This document shows positions 27,526-35,288 of a stretch of DNA of 64,000 nt, one piece after another. The notes under the pieces are model-generated. The model was not told the origin of the DNA, ran no database searches, and saw only the letters and a list, made by a program, of their open reading frames with translations. The stretch is taken from NCBI RefSeq assembly GCF_005771675.1, contig NZ_VAJM01000002.1:62001-126000 (forward strand), given 5' to 3'. Source of the stretch: Hymenobacter jeollabukensis. Its GTDB lineage: Bacteria > Bacteroidota > Bacteroidia > Cytophagales > Hymenobacteraceae. Every line of letters starts with the position of its first letter. Position 1 is the stretch's first letter. The translations under genes were made by a program, and so were the position numbers.

Positions 27526-28335
27526 TTATTTCCATGCTTTCACAATCAGGCCCGTGCCCGAATCGTGGCGTGAGGTGCTGTCGAGCCAGTTTAAGACCAA
27601 GCAGATAGGGAAGGTGACGAGGTAGTAGAAGGGCAGCAGGATGAAAAACGCCTTCGACATGCCCAGCATCAGGATGGGCCACTTCATGGAGAGGCGCCAG
27701 GAAATCTGCCCGGGCAGGCCGTACGAGTACTTGGCCTCGATGCGGTCGAAGCCGGCGGTGCGCAGCTTCTGCTGAATTTCGTCGATGTTGTAGCCGTCGC
27801 GCACGTGCTCCTCGATGAAGCTGGCATCGTCGGCGCCGTGCACGTCGGAGCCGCCCTGGTCCGAAGGCGTGCTGATGATGAGCATGCCACCATCCTTGAG
27901 CGAGGCGTGCAGGTTGGTCATCACCTCCACGTCTTCCAGGATGTGCTCCATCACGTCGATGCTCAGGGCGAGGTCAAACGAGTTGGGCTGCTGGTAGAGC
28001 ACCAGGTCCTGCACCGCGAACTGCACGTTGCGCCGCCCGATCTGGCGGAAGAAGTTGTTCGAGTCGGCCACCTGCTCGTCCTTCACGTCGACGGCCAGGA
28101 TCTGCCACTTCTCGCTCAGGCCCGACAGCCAATAGGTGTACTGGCCGTAGCCGGCGCCGGCGTCGAGGATGTTTTGGGGCTGGTCGCGGCGGCCCTGGGC
28201 CCACTGGCGCAATTCGCGGTGTACGTGCCAGGTGCGGAGCAGCAGCAGGTCGAGCAGGTTATAAAACAGCCGGCGCAGCCAGGGCGTGCGGTTGAACACG
28301 TTGCCCAGGGAGCGTTTGATCGGGTCGTAGTGCAA
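27526..28335 (-). CDS. Class I SAM-dependent methyltransferase with C-terminal membrane segment
   Basis: 269 residues from a TTG start (28333-28335) that gives (M)HYDPIKRSLGNVFNRTPWLR, a natural N-terminus; an upstream ATG would force translation through a repeat. The Rossmann motif I is NILDAGAGYGQYTYWLS, followed by ILAVDVKDEQ and LALSIDVMEHILED (motif II), placing it with UbiE/Methyltransf_11-type enzymes. The C-terminal third holds a hydrophobic stretch (FILLPFYYLVTFPICLVL) that suggests membrane association, as in lipid or quinone methyltransferases. The substrate is unknown. The mosaic repeat at 28342-28447 lies directly upstream, so the promoter overlaps or precedes it. Confidence 0.85.
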   Translation of the reverse strand: MHYDPIKRSLGNVFNRTPWLRRLFYNLLDLLLLRTWHVHRELRQWAQGRRDQPQNILDAGAGYGQYTYWLSGLSEKWQILAVDVKDEQVADSNNFFRQIGRRNVQFAVQDLVLYQQPNSFDLALSIDVMEHILEDVEVMTNLHASLKDGGMLIISTPSDQGGSDVHGADDASFIEEHVRDGYNIDEIQQKLRTAGFDRIEAKYSYGLPGQISWRLSMKWPILMLGMSKAFFILLPFYYLVTFPICLVLNWLDSTSRHDSGTGLIVKAWK

Positions 28336-28341
28336 GGGGAG

Positions 28342-28447
28342 GAAATGGTGAGATAGTGAAATGGTGAAATGGTGAGTTTGATGTTCGGAAGGCCGGTACC
28401 GCGCAGACTGCGCAGCCAGAACGGCACTCACCATCTCACCATTTCGC
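28342..28447. repeat. Mosaic octamer repeat, inverted pair
   Basis: The left arm has tandem TGGTGARA octamers ending in GGTGAGTTTGATGTTC (28342-28387). The right arm is its partial reverse complement, CAGAACGGCACTCACC followed by ATCTCACCATTTC (28418-28447), with GCGCAGACTGCGCAG between. The right arm has two fewer octamers. The same composite occurs at 30537-30718 and, as a single arm, at 53187-53241. It sits between rbfA and the methyltransferase gene. Confidence 0.8.
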
Positions 28448-28450
28448 CGC

Positions 28451-28864
28451 TTAGTCTTCGTCGGCAAACAGGCGCGGGCGCGGGGGCTGGTCGTCGTCTT
28501 CGGGCGGCGCGGGCGGGATGTTCAGGTCCGTGATGACCTTGTCCATGTGCGTGGCGTAGGCGGCCGAGTTGTCGAGGAAGAAGCGCAGGTCGGGCACCAC
28601 GCGCATCTGGTTGCGCACGCGCTTGGCCAGGGCGAAGCGGATGTCCTTGGTGTGGTCCTGAATCAGCTGCACCTGCTCCTGCGGGTTCTGGGCCAGCAAT
28701 ACGCTCAGGTACACGCTGGCCACGCCCAGGTCGGGGCTCACGCGCAGGGCGGTGATGCTCGGCGGCAGGGTGCCGGCAAAAAGGTGCGGCAGGTCGCGCC
28801 GGAACACCTCGGCCAGCTCTTTAGTGAGCAGGCTGGCGAATTTCTGCTGTCGTTTGCTATCCAT
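28451..28864 (-). CDS. rbfA: Ribosome-binding factor A (30S maturation factor)
   Basis: 137 residues with the RbfA KH-like fold signature: KFASLLTKELAEVFRRDL at the N-terminus, ITALRVSPDLGVASVYLSVL in the centre and RNQMRVVPDLRFFLDNSAAYATHMDKVI near the end. RbfA binds the 16S 5' helix region late in 30S assembly and helps cold adaptation. The C-terminus is Pro/Asp-rich (PPAPPEDDDQPPRPRLF). The ATG at 28862-28864 is 8 bp downstream of a perfect TACCTTTG box, so the mRNA is predicted to have almost no leader. Confidence 0.93.
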   Translation of the reverse strand: MDSKRQQKFASLLTKELAEVFRRDLPHLFAGTLPPSITALRVSPDLGVASVYLSVLLAQNPQEQVQLIQDHTKDIRFALAKRVRNQMRVVPDLRFFLDNSAAYATHMDKVITDLNIPPAPPEDDDQPPRPRLFADED

Positions 28865-28872
28865 AGAATGTG

Positions 28873-28880
28873 CAAAGGTA
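28873..28880 (-). promoter_or_regulatory. -7 promoter box TACCTTTG of rbfA
   Basis: Exact match to the Bacteroidota -7 consensus TAnnTTTG on the minus strand, 8 bp before the rbfA ATG. No convincing -33 TTG is seen at the expected distance. Confidence 0.6.
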
Positions 28881-28884
28881 AAAG

Positions 28885-29128
28885 GAGTTTAAGAGTTAAG
28901 GAGTTTGGGAGTTATCGAGTTTCGACGGGGGCAGCCATTCGGTGACGAGCCGGGGCCAACGCCCGGCGTCACGCGGGAGCCGGGCCTAGTCAGCCGCCAA
29001 GACGTTCATGCGGGCGCGGCGCGGTGGTGGCGTTACCTTTGGCGGACGGAGGGGCGAGCCGGCGGGCGTCGTTGCCGGAACGGCAGAATTCTCAGCTCAC
29101 CCACTCCTAAACTCTCTAACTTCCAAAC
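28885..29128. repeat. Short-period (7-8 bp) repeat arms flanking the rbfA/membrane protein gap
   Basis: The left arm near 28885-28921 has units such as GGAGTTTAAGAGTTAAGGAG. The right arm 29094-29128 (CACTCCTAAACTCTCTAAC) is an imperfect reverse complement. The ~170 bp between contains a TACCTTTG box at 29034-29041. Confidence 0.55.
29034..29041 (+). promoter_or_regulatory. -7 promoter box TACCTTTG upstream of the membrane protein gene
   Basis: Exact TAnnTTTG match on the plus strand, 91 bp before the proposed TTG start at 29133. A transcript from here would include the right repeat arm at 29094-29128 in its leader. Confidence 0.5.
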
Positions 29129-29132
29129 TGCG

Positions 29133-30557
29133 TTGCTCGAGTTTTTCCGAAGTACGCTCCCCACCCGCCTGGTGCTGCTGATTCTGCTGGCGCTGGGCCT
29201 GCGCCTGCCGCTGCTGTGGCTGGGCGAGGTGCCATTGAGCCTGGCCGAGCTGCGCGGCTGGGTGGTGGGCGAGAAGCTGCACGCCGGCGCCCTGCTCTAC
29301 CGCGACGTGTACGACCACACCGCCCCGCTGGCCGCGGCCATCTACGCCCTGCTCGACCTGGCTTTGCCGCGCTCCTGGTTTCTGTACCGACTTCTGGCCC
29401 TGGTGCTGGTGCTGGCCCAGGCCGTGCGGCTGAACCAGGTGCTGAACCGCTACAACGTGCACCCCGAGCGCGGCTACCTCGCGGCCCTGACCTATGTGCT
29501 GCTGGCCAGCGTGTCGGCCGAGCTGGATACGCTTTCCCCGCTGCTCATTGGGCAGACGTTTGCCGTATTTGCCCTCAGCGCCCTGCTACCTACCACGCGG
29601 GAAGGCTACGACAGCAGCCGCCTGTTCCGGGCGGGGTTTCTGCTGGGGCTGGCGGCGCTGAGCTTCCTGCCGCTGGCCTGGCTGCTGCTGCTGGGCTTGT
29701 TTGCCGTTATCAGCTTCGCGGCCAACACCTTCCGCAGCTTCCTATTGCTGCTCTGCGGCTTTGCCTTCCCCTACGCGGCCGTGGCCACGTTCTTCCTCTA
29801 CACCGACGCGCTGCCGCAGTTCCGGCAGCTGCACCTGGAGCCCATGCTCAACTGGGCCGCCGCCGCCGATGCCCTGCCCGCCCGCCTGCAGCTGAGCTTG
29901 CTGCTGGTGCCGGGCGCGGTCATTGCGCTGGCCTTGCTGCGCATGTTTACCTCCTCGCTGGGCCTGGTGTTTCAGGTGAAGTTTCAGCAGCTGATGCTGG
30001 TGTGGCTGGCCGTGGCGCTGGTTATCGGGGCGGCGCTGCGGGGGCTGGCGCCGGGGCTGCTGGCGGGGCTGCTGGCGCCGGCCGCGTACTTCTGCCTGTT
30101 CCTGTGGCAGCGCACGCGCCGGATCTGGATTGCCGAGGTGCTGCTGCTGGCCGTCATCGGGGCGGTGGTGGCGGTGCGCTACCGCGCGGTGCTGCCGCTG
30201 CAGGCAGTAGTACACCTACCCAAGGAAGCCGACTACGCCGCCAAACCCGACCCGCGCTACGCGGTGCTGCGCGGGCAGCAGGTGCTGGTGCTGGGCCTCA
30301 ACCGCCGCATCTACGTCGACAACTACGCCGGCACGCCCTACGTGGACTGGGCCCTGGCCCGCCGCGACTTCCGCCACCTCAACGAGTACACCGCCGTGGT
30401 GCGCCTGGCCGAAAACCTGCCGAATCCGCCCACTTACGTCATCGACGAAACCGGCCTGCTGCCCGAGCTGCGCTACAAGCTGCCCCACATCTTCGGCCGC
30501 TACGAGCGCACCGGCACGCCCCGGGTGTTTCGGCTCAGTGGTGAGGTGGTGAAATAG
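29133..30557 (+). CDS. Polytopic inner-membrane protein (glycosyltransferase C- or DUF6427-like)
   Basis: 474 residues from a TTG start giving (M)LEFFRSTLPTRLVLLILLALG; no ATG fits better, and upstream codons translate a repeat. Ten or more hydrophobic helices are visible. An early loop VVGEKLHAGALLYRDVYDHTAPLAAAIYALLD resembles the first luminal loop of GT-C/ArnT-like enzymes (acidic residues after TM1), but other GT signatures are absent. The soluble C-terminal ~110 residues (LNRRIYVDNYAGTPYVDW) lie after the last helix. The final codons (LSGEVVK) come from the repeat at 30537. Function unassigned; envelope glycan or gliding-related membrane protein is possible. Confidence 0.75.
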   Translation: MLEFFRSTLPTRLVLLILLALGLRLPLLWLGEVPLSLAELRGWVVGEKLHAGALLYRDVYDHTAPLAAAIYALLDLALPRSWFLYRLLALVLVLAQAVRLNQVLNRYNVHPERGYLAALTYVLLASVSAELDTLSPLLIGQTFAVFALSALLPTTREGYDSSRLFRAGFLLGLAALSFLPLAWLLLLGLFAVISFAANTFRSFLLLLCGFAFPYAAVATFFLYTDALPQFRQLHLEPMLNWAAAADALPARLQLSLLLVPGAVIALALLRMFTSSLGLVFQVKFQQLMLVWLAVALVIGAALRGLAPGLLAGLLAPAAYFCLFLWQRTRRIWIAEVLLLAVIGAVVAVRYRAVLPLQAVVHLPKEADYAAKPDPRYAVLRGQQVLVLGLNRRIYVDNYAGTPYVDWALARRDFRHLNEYTAVVRLAENLPNPPTYVIDETGLLPELRYKLPHIFGRYERTGTPRVFRLSGEVVK

Positions 30558-30718
30558 TGAACTGGTGAGTTTGACGTTCTGATATTTCCCAATGCGCAAA
30601 CGGCCCCGGCAACTGTGGTTGCCGGGGCCGTTTGCGCATGATTTAATGAGGTCAGAGCCGCGCAGCTTGCGTAAGCAGAACGTCAACTCACCCTTTCACC
30701 ACCTCACTATCTCACCAC
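30537..30718. repeat. Mosaic octamer repeat, inverted pair around a terminator
   Basis: Left arm (30537-30581): GGTGAGGTGGTGAAATAGTG-type octamers then GGTGAGTTTGACGTTCTG. Right arm (about 30658-30718): GCGCAGCTTGCG, CAGAACGTCAACTCACC and octamers in reverse. A 22-bp perfect hairpin lies in the middle. The stop of the membrane protein gene and the stop of rpiB both lie within or at the edge of the element. Confidence 0.82.
30592..30639. terminator. 22-bp perfect hairpin between convergent genes
   Basis: The arm 30592-30613 (ATGCGCAAACGGCCCCGGCA...) pairs perfectly with 30618-30639 across a TGTG loop. The AAA/TTT pairs lie within the stem and there is no long U-tract. It can act as an end for the rightward membrane gene and the leftward rpiB. 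Confidence 0.75.
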
Positions 30719-31153
30719 CTAGCAAGCGTCAATCTTGCCGACGCGGGTCTGGTGGCGGCCGCCTTCGAAGGCGGTATTCAGGAAGTCGTGGGCAATCTGC
30801 TTGGCGGCGTCTTCGCTCACGTAGCGGGCGGGCAGGCAGAGGATGTTGGCGTTGTTGTGCTGGCGGGCTAGCTGGGCCAGCTCGGGCAGCCAGGCAATGG
30901 CGGCGCGCACGCCCTGGTGCTTGTTGGCGGTGATGCACACCCCGTTGGCCGAGCCGCAAATCAGAATGCCTTGCTCGAACTCGCCCTTGGCCACGGCCGC
31001 GGCCAGCGGGTGGGCGAAGTCCGGGTAATCAGCCGATTCGGCGGAGTAGGTGCCGAAGTCCTTCACGTCGTAGCCCTGTTCTGTGAGCCAAGGCTTGAGC
31101 AGTTCCTTGTAAGCAAACCCGGCGTGGTCGGAGCCGATGGCGAGAGGTTTCAT
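30719..31153 (-). CDS. rpiB: Ribose-5-phosphate isomerase B
   Basis: 144 residues, LacAB/RpiB family, interconverting ribulose 5-phosphate and ribose 5-phosphate in the pentose phosphate pathway. Signatures: IGSDHAGFAYKELL (phosphate-binding N-terminus), YPDFAHPLA, the active-site Cys segment GILICGSANGVCITANK, and HNNANILCLPARY. Typical length ~145. The start ATG at 31151-31153 gives MKPLAIGSDHAG. It is flanked on both sides by inverted short-period repeats. Confidence 0.93.
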   Translation of the reverse strand: MKPLAIGSDHAGFAYKELLKPWLTEQGYDVKDFGTYSAESADYPDFAHPLAAAVAKGEFEQGILICGSANGVCITANKHQGVRAAIAWLPELAQLARQHNNANILCLPARYVSEDAAKQIAHDFLNTAFEGGRHQTRVGKIDAC

Positions 31154-31296
31154 TGGTTCAATGTGGTTGAATGGGATGGAATGTGCGGAATGTGCGGAAT
31201 GGATCAAAAGGAAAATGTGCTGAAGTGCCTGGCCGTTTTATCGACTCTGGCACATCAGCACATTTTTCACATTCAACCACATTTTCACATTAACCG
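31154..31296. repeat. Short-period inverted repeat between tatC and rpiB
   Basis: Left arm with GGTTGAATG / GGAATGTGC units, right arm (CACATTCAACCACATTTTCACATT) its imperfect reverse complement. The inner stem AAAATGTGCTGAAGTGCC (31212-31229) and 31249-31266 match with one mismatch. The whole intergenic gap is palindromic and would form a long hairpin in the tatC-rpiB transcript. Confidence 0.75.
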
Positions 31297-32172
31297 TCAG
31301 GCAATGCCCTGATTATCGGCCAGCTCCTGGTTGAGCCGGCTCACGTCCTTGCGACGCACCACGCGGGCAATGTGGATACTCAGCTCGTACAGCGCCAGGA
31401 TGGGCACCGTCACGATGAGCTGCGACGACACATCGGGCGGGGTGATGATGGCGGCGATGATGAGGATGACCACAATGGCGTGCTTGCGGTACATGCGCAT
31501 GATTTCGTGGGTAATCAGCCCGGCCTTGGCCAGGAAGAACACAATCATGGGCAGCTCGAACACGAAGGCGCACGACAGGGTCATCGTGGTGAGCGTGGAG
31601 AGGTAGCTCTGCAGGTCAATCTGGTTTTCGATGGTCGGGTCGACCACGTAGCCGGCCAGGAAGTTGATGCTCAGCGGCGAGGCCACGTAGTAGCCGAACA
31701 GCAGCCCGCAGATGAACAGGATGGACACGAAGAACACCGCCCCGCGGGAGTTGGCCCGCTCGTGCGGATACAGGCCCGGGCTGATGAAGCGCCACAGCTC
31801 CCAGAACAGGTACGGAAAGCCCAGCACCAGCCCCACCGTAAACGAGGTACTTAGGTGCATGGCCAGCTGCCCGCTCATCTCGCGGTTCTGAATCACGAAG
31901 CCCACGTCCGTCATGCACAGGTCGGGCGCGTTGATCATCTTCCCGACGCGGCAGAACATCTGGTAGGTCCAGAAATCGGGCCGCGAGGGGCCCAGAATCA
32001 GGTCGTGAAACAGGAAGTCCTTGGCCAGAAAGGCGCCGGTGGCAAACACCAGCACCGCAATGGCGGCCCGGATGATGTGCCAGCGCAGCGCCTCCAGGTG
32101 GTCGATAAAGGACATTTCAGCCCCTTCGGCCGCGGCACGGTTCTGCTGAAATTTTTGGGTAGGAGACTCCAA
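31297..32172 (-). CDS. tatC: Sec-independent protein translocase subunit TatC
   Basis: 291 residues from a TTG start at 32170-32172, or 272 from the ATG at 32113-32115; the longer form keeps the FQQNRAAAEGAEMSFIDHL segment that looks natural in this phylum. TatC signatures: MSFIDHLEALRWHII, FTVGLVLGFPYLFWELWRFISPGLYPHER, AFVFELPMIVFFLAKAGLI, ITPPDVSSQLIVTVPILALYE. Six TM helices. TatC recognises twin-arginine signal peptides and forms the receptor with TatB/A; those subunits are not in the window. The insert between TM1 and TM2 (LGPSRPDFWTYQMFCRVGKM) is longer than in E. coli, as is usual for Bacteroidota. A repeat lies directly upstream of the TTG. Confidence 0.93.
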   Translation of the reverse strand: MESPTQKFQQNRAAAEGAEMSFIDHLEALRWHIIRAAIAVLVFATGAFLAKDFLFHDLILGPSRPDFWTYQMFCRVGKMINAPDLCMTDVGFVIQNREMSGQLAMHLSTSFTVGLVLGFPYLFWELWRFISPGLYPHERANSRGAVFFVSILFICGLLFGYYVASPLSINFLAGYVVDPTIENQIDLQSYLSTLTTMTLSCAFVFELPMIVFFLAKAGLITHEIMRMYRKHAIVVILIIAAIITPPDVSSQLIVTVPILALYELSIHIARVVRRKDVSRLNQELADNQGIA

Positions 32173-32173
32173 A

Positions 32174-32289
32174 GGTGAATCGGTGAATGAGTGAATGAGT
32201 GATGGAGTAAATGAGCCTGGGAAGCCAGATACGAGAACTAACCGTAAATCGGCCTCACTCATTCGCTCATTCACTCATTCACTCATTGG
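32174..32289. repeat. TGAATGAG-type octamer inverted repeat between glyA and tatC
   Basis: Left arm 32174-32215 with GGTGAATGAGTGAATGAGTG units. Right arm 32254-32289 (CACTCATTCGCTCATTCACT...) is the reverse complement with small differences. It occupies the whole gap between the glyA stop and the tatC start. Confidence 0.8.
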
Positions 32290-32297
32290 TTTCAACG

Positions 32298-33593
32298 CTA
32301 GGCGTTGAACAGCGGCCGCTCGCTCATCAGGGCGTTGACCTGACGGCGGACTTCCGCGATGCGCGAGTCGTTGTCGTGGTTCATCAGGGTCTGGTCGATC
32401 AGGTCCACCACCGTGTCCATGTCGGCTTCCTTCAGGCCGCGGGTCGTCACGGCGGCCGAGCCGATGCGCATGCCCGAGGTGACGAACGGCGACTTGTCGT
32501 CGAAGGGCACCATGTTCTTGTTGATGGTGATGTCGGCCTTGATGAGCGTGTTTTCGGCCAGCTTGCCGGTCAGGCCCTTCGAGCGGAGGTCGATGAGCAT
32601 CAGGTGGTTGTCGGTGCCGCCCGAAATGATCTGGTAGCCGCGGTCCACGAAACCCTTGGCCAGCGCTTGGGCGTTCCGGATGATCTGGCGGGTGTAGTCG
32701 GCGTAATTGTCGGTCAGCGCCTCGCCGAAGGCCACGGCCTTGGCGCCGATGACGTGCTCCAGCGGGCCGCCCTGGGTGCCGGGGAACACCGCCCCGTCGA
32801 GCACCGACGACATCGTCCGGATTTCGCCCTTCGGCGTCTTCAGGCCCATCGGGTTTTCGAAGTCCTTGCCCAGCATAATCATGCCGCCGCGGGGGCCGCG
32901 CAGGGTTTTGTGGGTGGTCGTCGTCACGATGTGGCAGTGCTCAAACGGGTTGTTGAGCAAACCCTTGGCGATGAGGCCGGCCGGGTGCGAAATGTCGGCC
33001 AGCAGCAGGGCGCCCACCTCGTCGGCGGCTTCGCGCAGGGCCTGGTAGTCCCAGTCGCGGGAGTAGGCCGAGGCGCCGCAGATGATAAGCTTGGGCTGCT
33101 CGCGGCGGGCGGTTTCCTTCACCTTTTGCCAGTCGATGCGGCCGGTTTCGGGCTCCACGCCGTAGAACGAGGGCTGGTAGAGCTTGCCGGAGAAGTTCAC
33201 CGGCGAGCCGTGCGTGAGGTGGCCGCCGTGGCTCAGGTCGAAGCCGAGAATCTTGTCAGCGGGCTTGAGGATGCCCAGCATCACGGCCGCGTTGGCCTGG
33301 GCGCCCGAGTGCGGCTGCACGTTGGCCCACTCCACCCCGAACAGCTCCTTCACCCGGTCGATGGCCAGCTGCTCGATCTGGTCGACGATTTCGCAGCCGC
33401 CGTAGTAGCGCTTGCCGGGCAGGCCCTCGGCGTATTTGTTGGTCAGGATGGAGCCCTGCGCCTGCATCACCTGCTCCGAGACAAAGTTTTCCGAAGCAAT
33501 GAGTTCCAGGCCGTGGGTTTGCCGTTCCTTCTCCTGGCGGATCAGGTCAAACACAACGGTATCGGGGGCGAGGGTACGGGTCGTGGTTTCCAT
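32298..33593 (-). CDS. glyA: Serine hydroxymethyltransferase
   Basis: 431 residues, PLP fold type I. It interconverts serine and glycine with tetrahydrofolate, feeding one-carbon metabolism. Signatures: [35 protein letters not shown], the PLP Lys in [23 protein letters not shown], and the C-terminal [15 protein letters not shown]. Length matches the family. The ATG at 33591-33593 lies 4 bp from a perfect TACCTTTG box, so the transcript is predicted to be leaderless. It is followed by an octamer inverted repeat and tatC. Confidence 0.96.
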   Translation of the reverse strand: METTTRTLAPDTVVFDLIRQEKERQTHGLELIASENFVSEQVMQAQGSILTNKYAEGLPGKRYYGGCEIVDQIEQLAIDRVKELFGVEWANVQPHSGAQANAAVMLGILKPADKILGFDLSHGGHLTHGSPVNFSGKLYQPSFYGVEPETGRIDWQKVKETARREQPKLIICGASAYSRDWDYQALREAADEVGALLLADISHPAGLIAKGLLNNPFEHCHIVTTTTHKTLRGPRGGMIMLGKDFENPMGLKTPKGEIRTMSSVLDGAVFPGTQGGPLEHVIGAKAVAFGEALTDNYADYTRQIIRNAQALAKGFVDRGYQIISGGTDNHLMLIDLRSKGLTGKLAENTLIKADITINKNMVPFDDKSPFVTSGMRIGSAAVTTRGLKEADMDTVVDLIDQTLMNHDNDSRIAEVRRQVNALMSERPLFNA

Positions 33594-33597
33594 GCGC

Positions 33598-33605
33598 CAA
33601 AGGTA
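33598..33605 (-). promoter_or_regulatory. -7 promoter box TACCTTTG of glyA
   Basis: Exact TAnnTTTG match on the minus strand with only GCGC between it and the glyA ATG, placing the expected transcription start at or next to the start codon. Confidence 0.65.
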
Positions 33606-33825
33606 GGCAGCCGCCGATGAGGAACGAAGCCGCCGGTAGCAGCAATTGCCGGACGCGCCCGCCCATTGCCCACCAAAAAGCCCGGATATTCGGGCCACTG
33701 CCCGCGCTGTCGTATCTTATTGGCTAACCGAAAGCCTACCTCAGCCGTTATGACGCCGGACCCGCCGCCGCGTGCCCCCGTTTCGGGCACTTCGTTCCTC
33801 CTACCTTGACCTTCCTTCGCCTCCC

Positions 33826-35115
33826 GTGAGCACTCCTCTCTCGGCCAATCTGGCCCGCCTGCGCACCGGCACCCTCACGCCCCTGACCGACTTCTACGGG
33901 CAGCAGCGCGACGTTTTTGCCCGCTGGGCGCGGCGGCAGTTCGGCACCCCGGCCGAGCAGGCCCACGCCGTGCTGCGCGAGCGGCTGCTCTCCTTCTACG
34001 ACGAAGTCAACGACGGCCGCCTCACCAGCTGGCCCGCCGACCTGCGCGGCCACCTCTACGGCGCGGCGCGGCAGGTGCTTACCGCCCGAGCCACCAACAC
34101 GGCCCTGCCCGAGGAAACGCCGCTGCCCACCGCCGAGGCCGCCCGGCGGCAACTGGTGCTGCGCACGCTGCTACAGCTGCCGCCCGACAGCCAGCTGGTG
34201 CTCCACCAGTTCTACTTCCGCGGCTCCAACTTCGAGACGCTGGCCGGCAAGCTCGGCTACGCCAACGCCGGCGTGGCCCGCCGCCAGAAGTCCGAAGCCC
34301 TGCGCAAGCTGTTTGAGGCCCTGAACCGCGCCGGGGCGGGCGGCTCGGCCGAATTGCTGGCCCACCTGCCCGCCGTAGAGCGCAGCTCCGACGGGGTGCT
34401 CGACCCCGCCGCGCAGGATGACTTCGACGCCCAGCTGCTCGTCGACGGGGAGCTGCGGCAGGCTTGCCTGGCCTACGAGCAGTACACCGCCGACCTGCGT
34501 TGGGCCGCCGGCCGCGAAAACCTGCGCCTGCGCCTCGACTCCCTGGACCGGCGCGTGGCCCAGCGCACGGCCGCCCAGCAGCGCATCCGCCAGCGCCAGC
34601 AGCGCCAGCGCCTGCGCCTCGGCCTGATCGGGGCGGGCGTGCTGGCCCTGCTGATTACGGCCGTGGTCCTGTTCTGGCCCCACCGCGACAACAACGCCCG
34701 CGCCTGGCAGGATTACGACACGCCCGACCCCGGCCTGACCGAAGCCCAAACCGATGGCCGCCCCCTGCTGGCCCAAAGCATGCAGCTCTACCGCCAGGGC
34801 AGCTACCCCGCCGCCCTGCACATGCTGCGCCGCCTGCCCGCCACGGCCGTGGGCCAGGACACTTTCCTCTACTACAACGGCCTGATGCTGCTGCGCCAAG
34901 AGCAGCCCGACCAGGCCGAAAGCTACTTCCAGCGCGTGAGCCGCCTGCCCAATTCGGCCCTGACCGGCCGGGCGCAGTACTACCTCGGCCTGAGCTACTG
35001 GCAGCAGCAGAAGCTGCCCCAGGCCCGCGCCGCCTTGGCGCAAGCCGCCCAAGACCCCGGCAATCCGCACCAGGGCAAAGCCCGCGAAGCCCTGCGCAGC
35101 GGGGCGCTGCGCTAA
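33826..35115 (+). CDS. Sigma-70-like / transmembrane / TPR fusion protein
   Basis: 429 residues from a GTG start (no ATG fits). Residues ~10-95 resemble sigma region 2 (LTDFYGQQRDVFARWARRQF; LRERLLSFYDEVNDGRL; LRGHLYGAARQVL). Residues ~110-165 resemble region 4, with a helix-turn-helix-like FETLAGKLGYANAGVARRQK. Then comes a DAQLLVDGELRQACLAYEQY stretch like the start of anti-sigma or zinc-finger-less membrane partners, a basic coiled coil (RRVAQRTAAQQRIRQRQQRQ), one TM helix (~265-285) and TPR-like helices (305-429). The layout is thus DNA-binding part inside, TPR part in the periplasm. TACCTTGA at 33802-33809 is a possible -7 box. The fusion, or a degenerate sigma that no longer binds polymerase, is inferred. 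Confidence 0.75.
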   Translation: MSTPLSANLARLRTGTLTPLTDFYGQQRDVFARWARRQFGTPAEQAHAVLRERLLSFYDEVNDGRLTSWPADLRGHLYGAARQVLTARATNTALPEETPLPTAEAARRQLVLRTLLQLPPDSQLVLHQFYFRGSNFETLAGKLGYANAGVARRQKSEALRKLFEALNRAGAGGSAELLAHLPAVERSSDGVLDPAAQDDFDAQLLVDGELRQACLAYEQYTADLRWAAGRENLRLRLDSLDRRVAQRTAAQQRIRQRQQRQRLRLGLIGAGVLALLITAVVLFWPHRDNNARAWQDYDTPDPGLTEAQTDGRPLLAQSMQLYRQGSYPAALHMLRRLPATAVGQDTFLYYNGLMLLRQEQPDQAESYFQRVSRLPNSALTGRAQYYLGLSYWQQQKLPQARAALAQAAQDPGNPHQGKAREALRSGALR

Positions 35116-35163
35116 TCACTCGGCCGCACTTGCGCCGCAGTCCGGGAAACGGCTGCAAACAAT

Positions 35164-35200
35164 AAACCCGTCCGGAGCGGCAGATGCCCCGGACGGGTTT
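35164..35200 (+). terminator. Terminator of the sigma-like gene
   Basis: AAACCCGTCCGG pairs with CCGGACGGGTTT around a 13-nt loop, 48 bases after the stop; the 3' tract is short (TTT). Confidence 0.7.
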
Positions 35201-35222
35201 CCCTTCAACCAACCAAGATTCT

Positions 35223-35288
35223 GGTTGCCAGTTGCGAGTTGCCAGTCTGTTCTAGCAACTCGCAACTGACAACTTGCAACTAACAACT
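35223..35288. repeat. GTTGC-type short inverted repeat
   Basis: GGTTGCCAGTTGCGAGTTGC units face CAACTCGCAACTGACAACTT units across TTCTAG. The element abuts the stop codon of the leftward T9SS protein gene. Confidence 0.75.
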
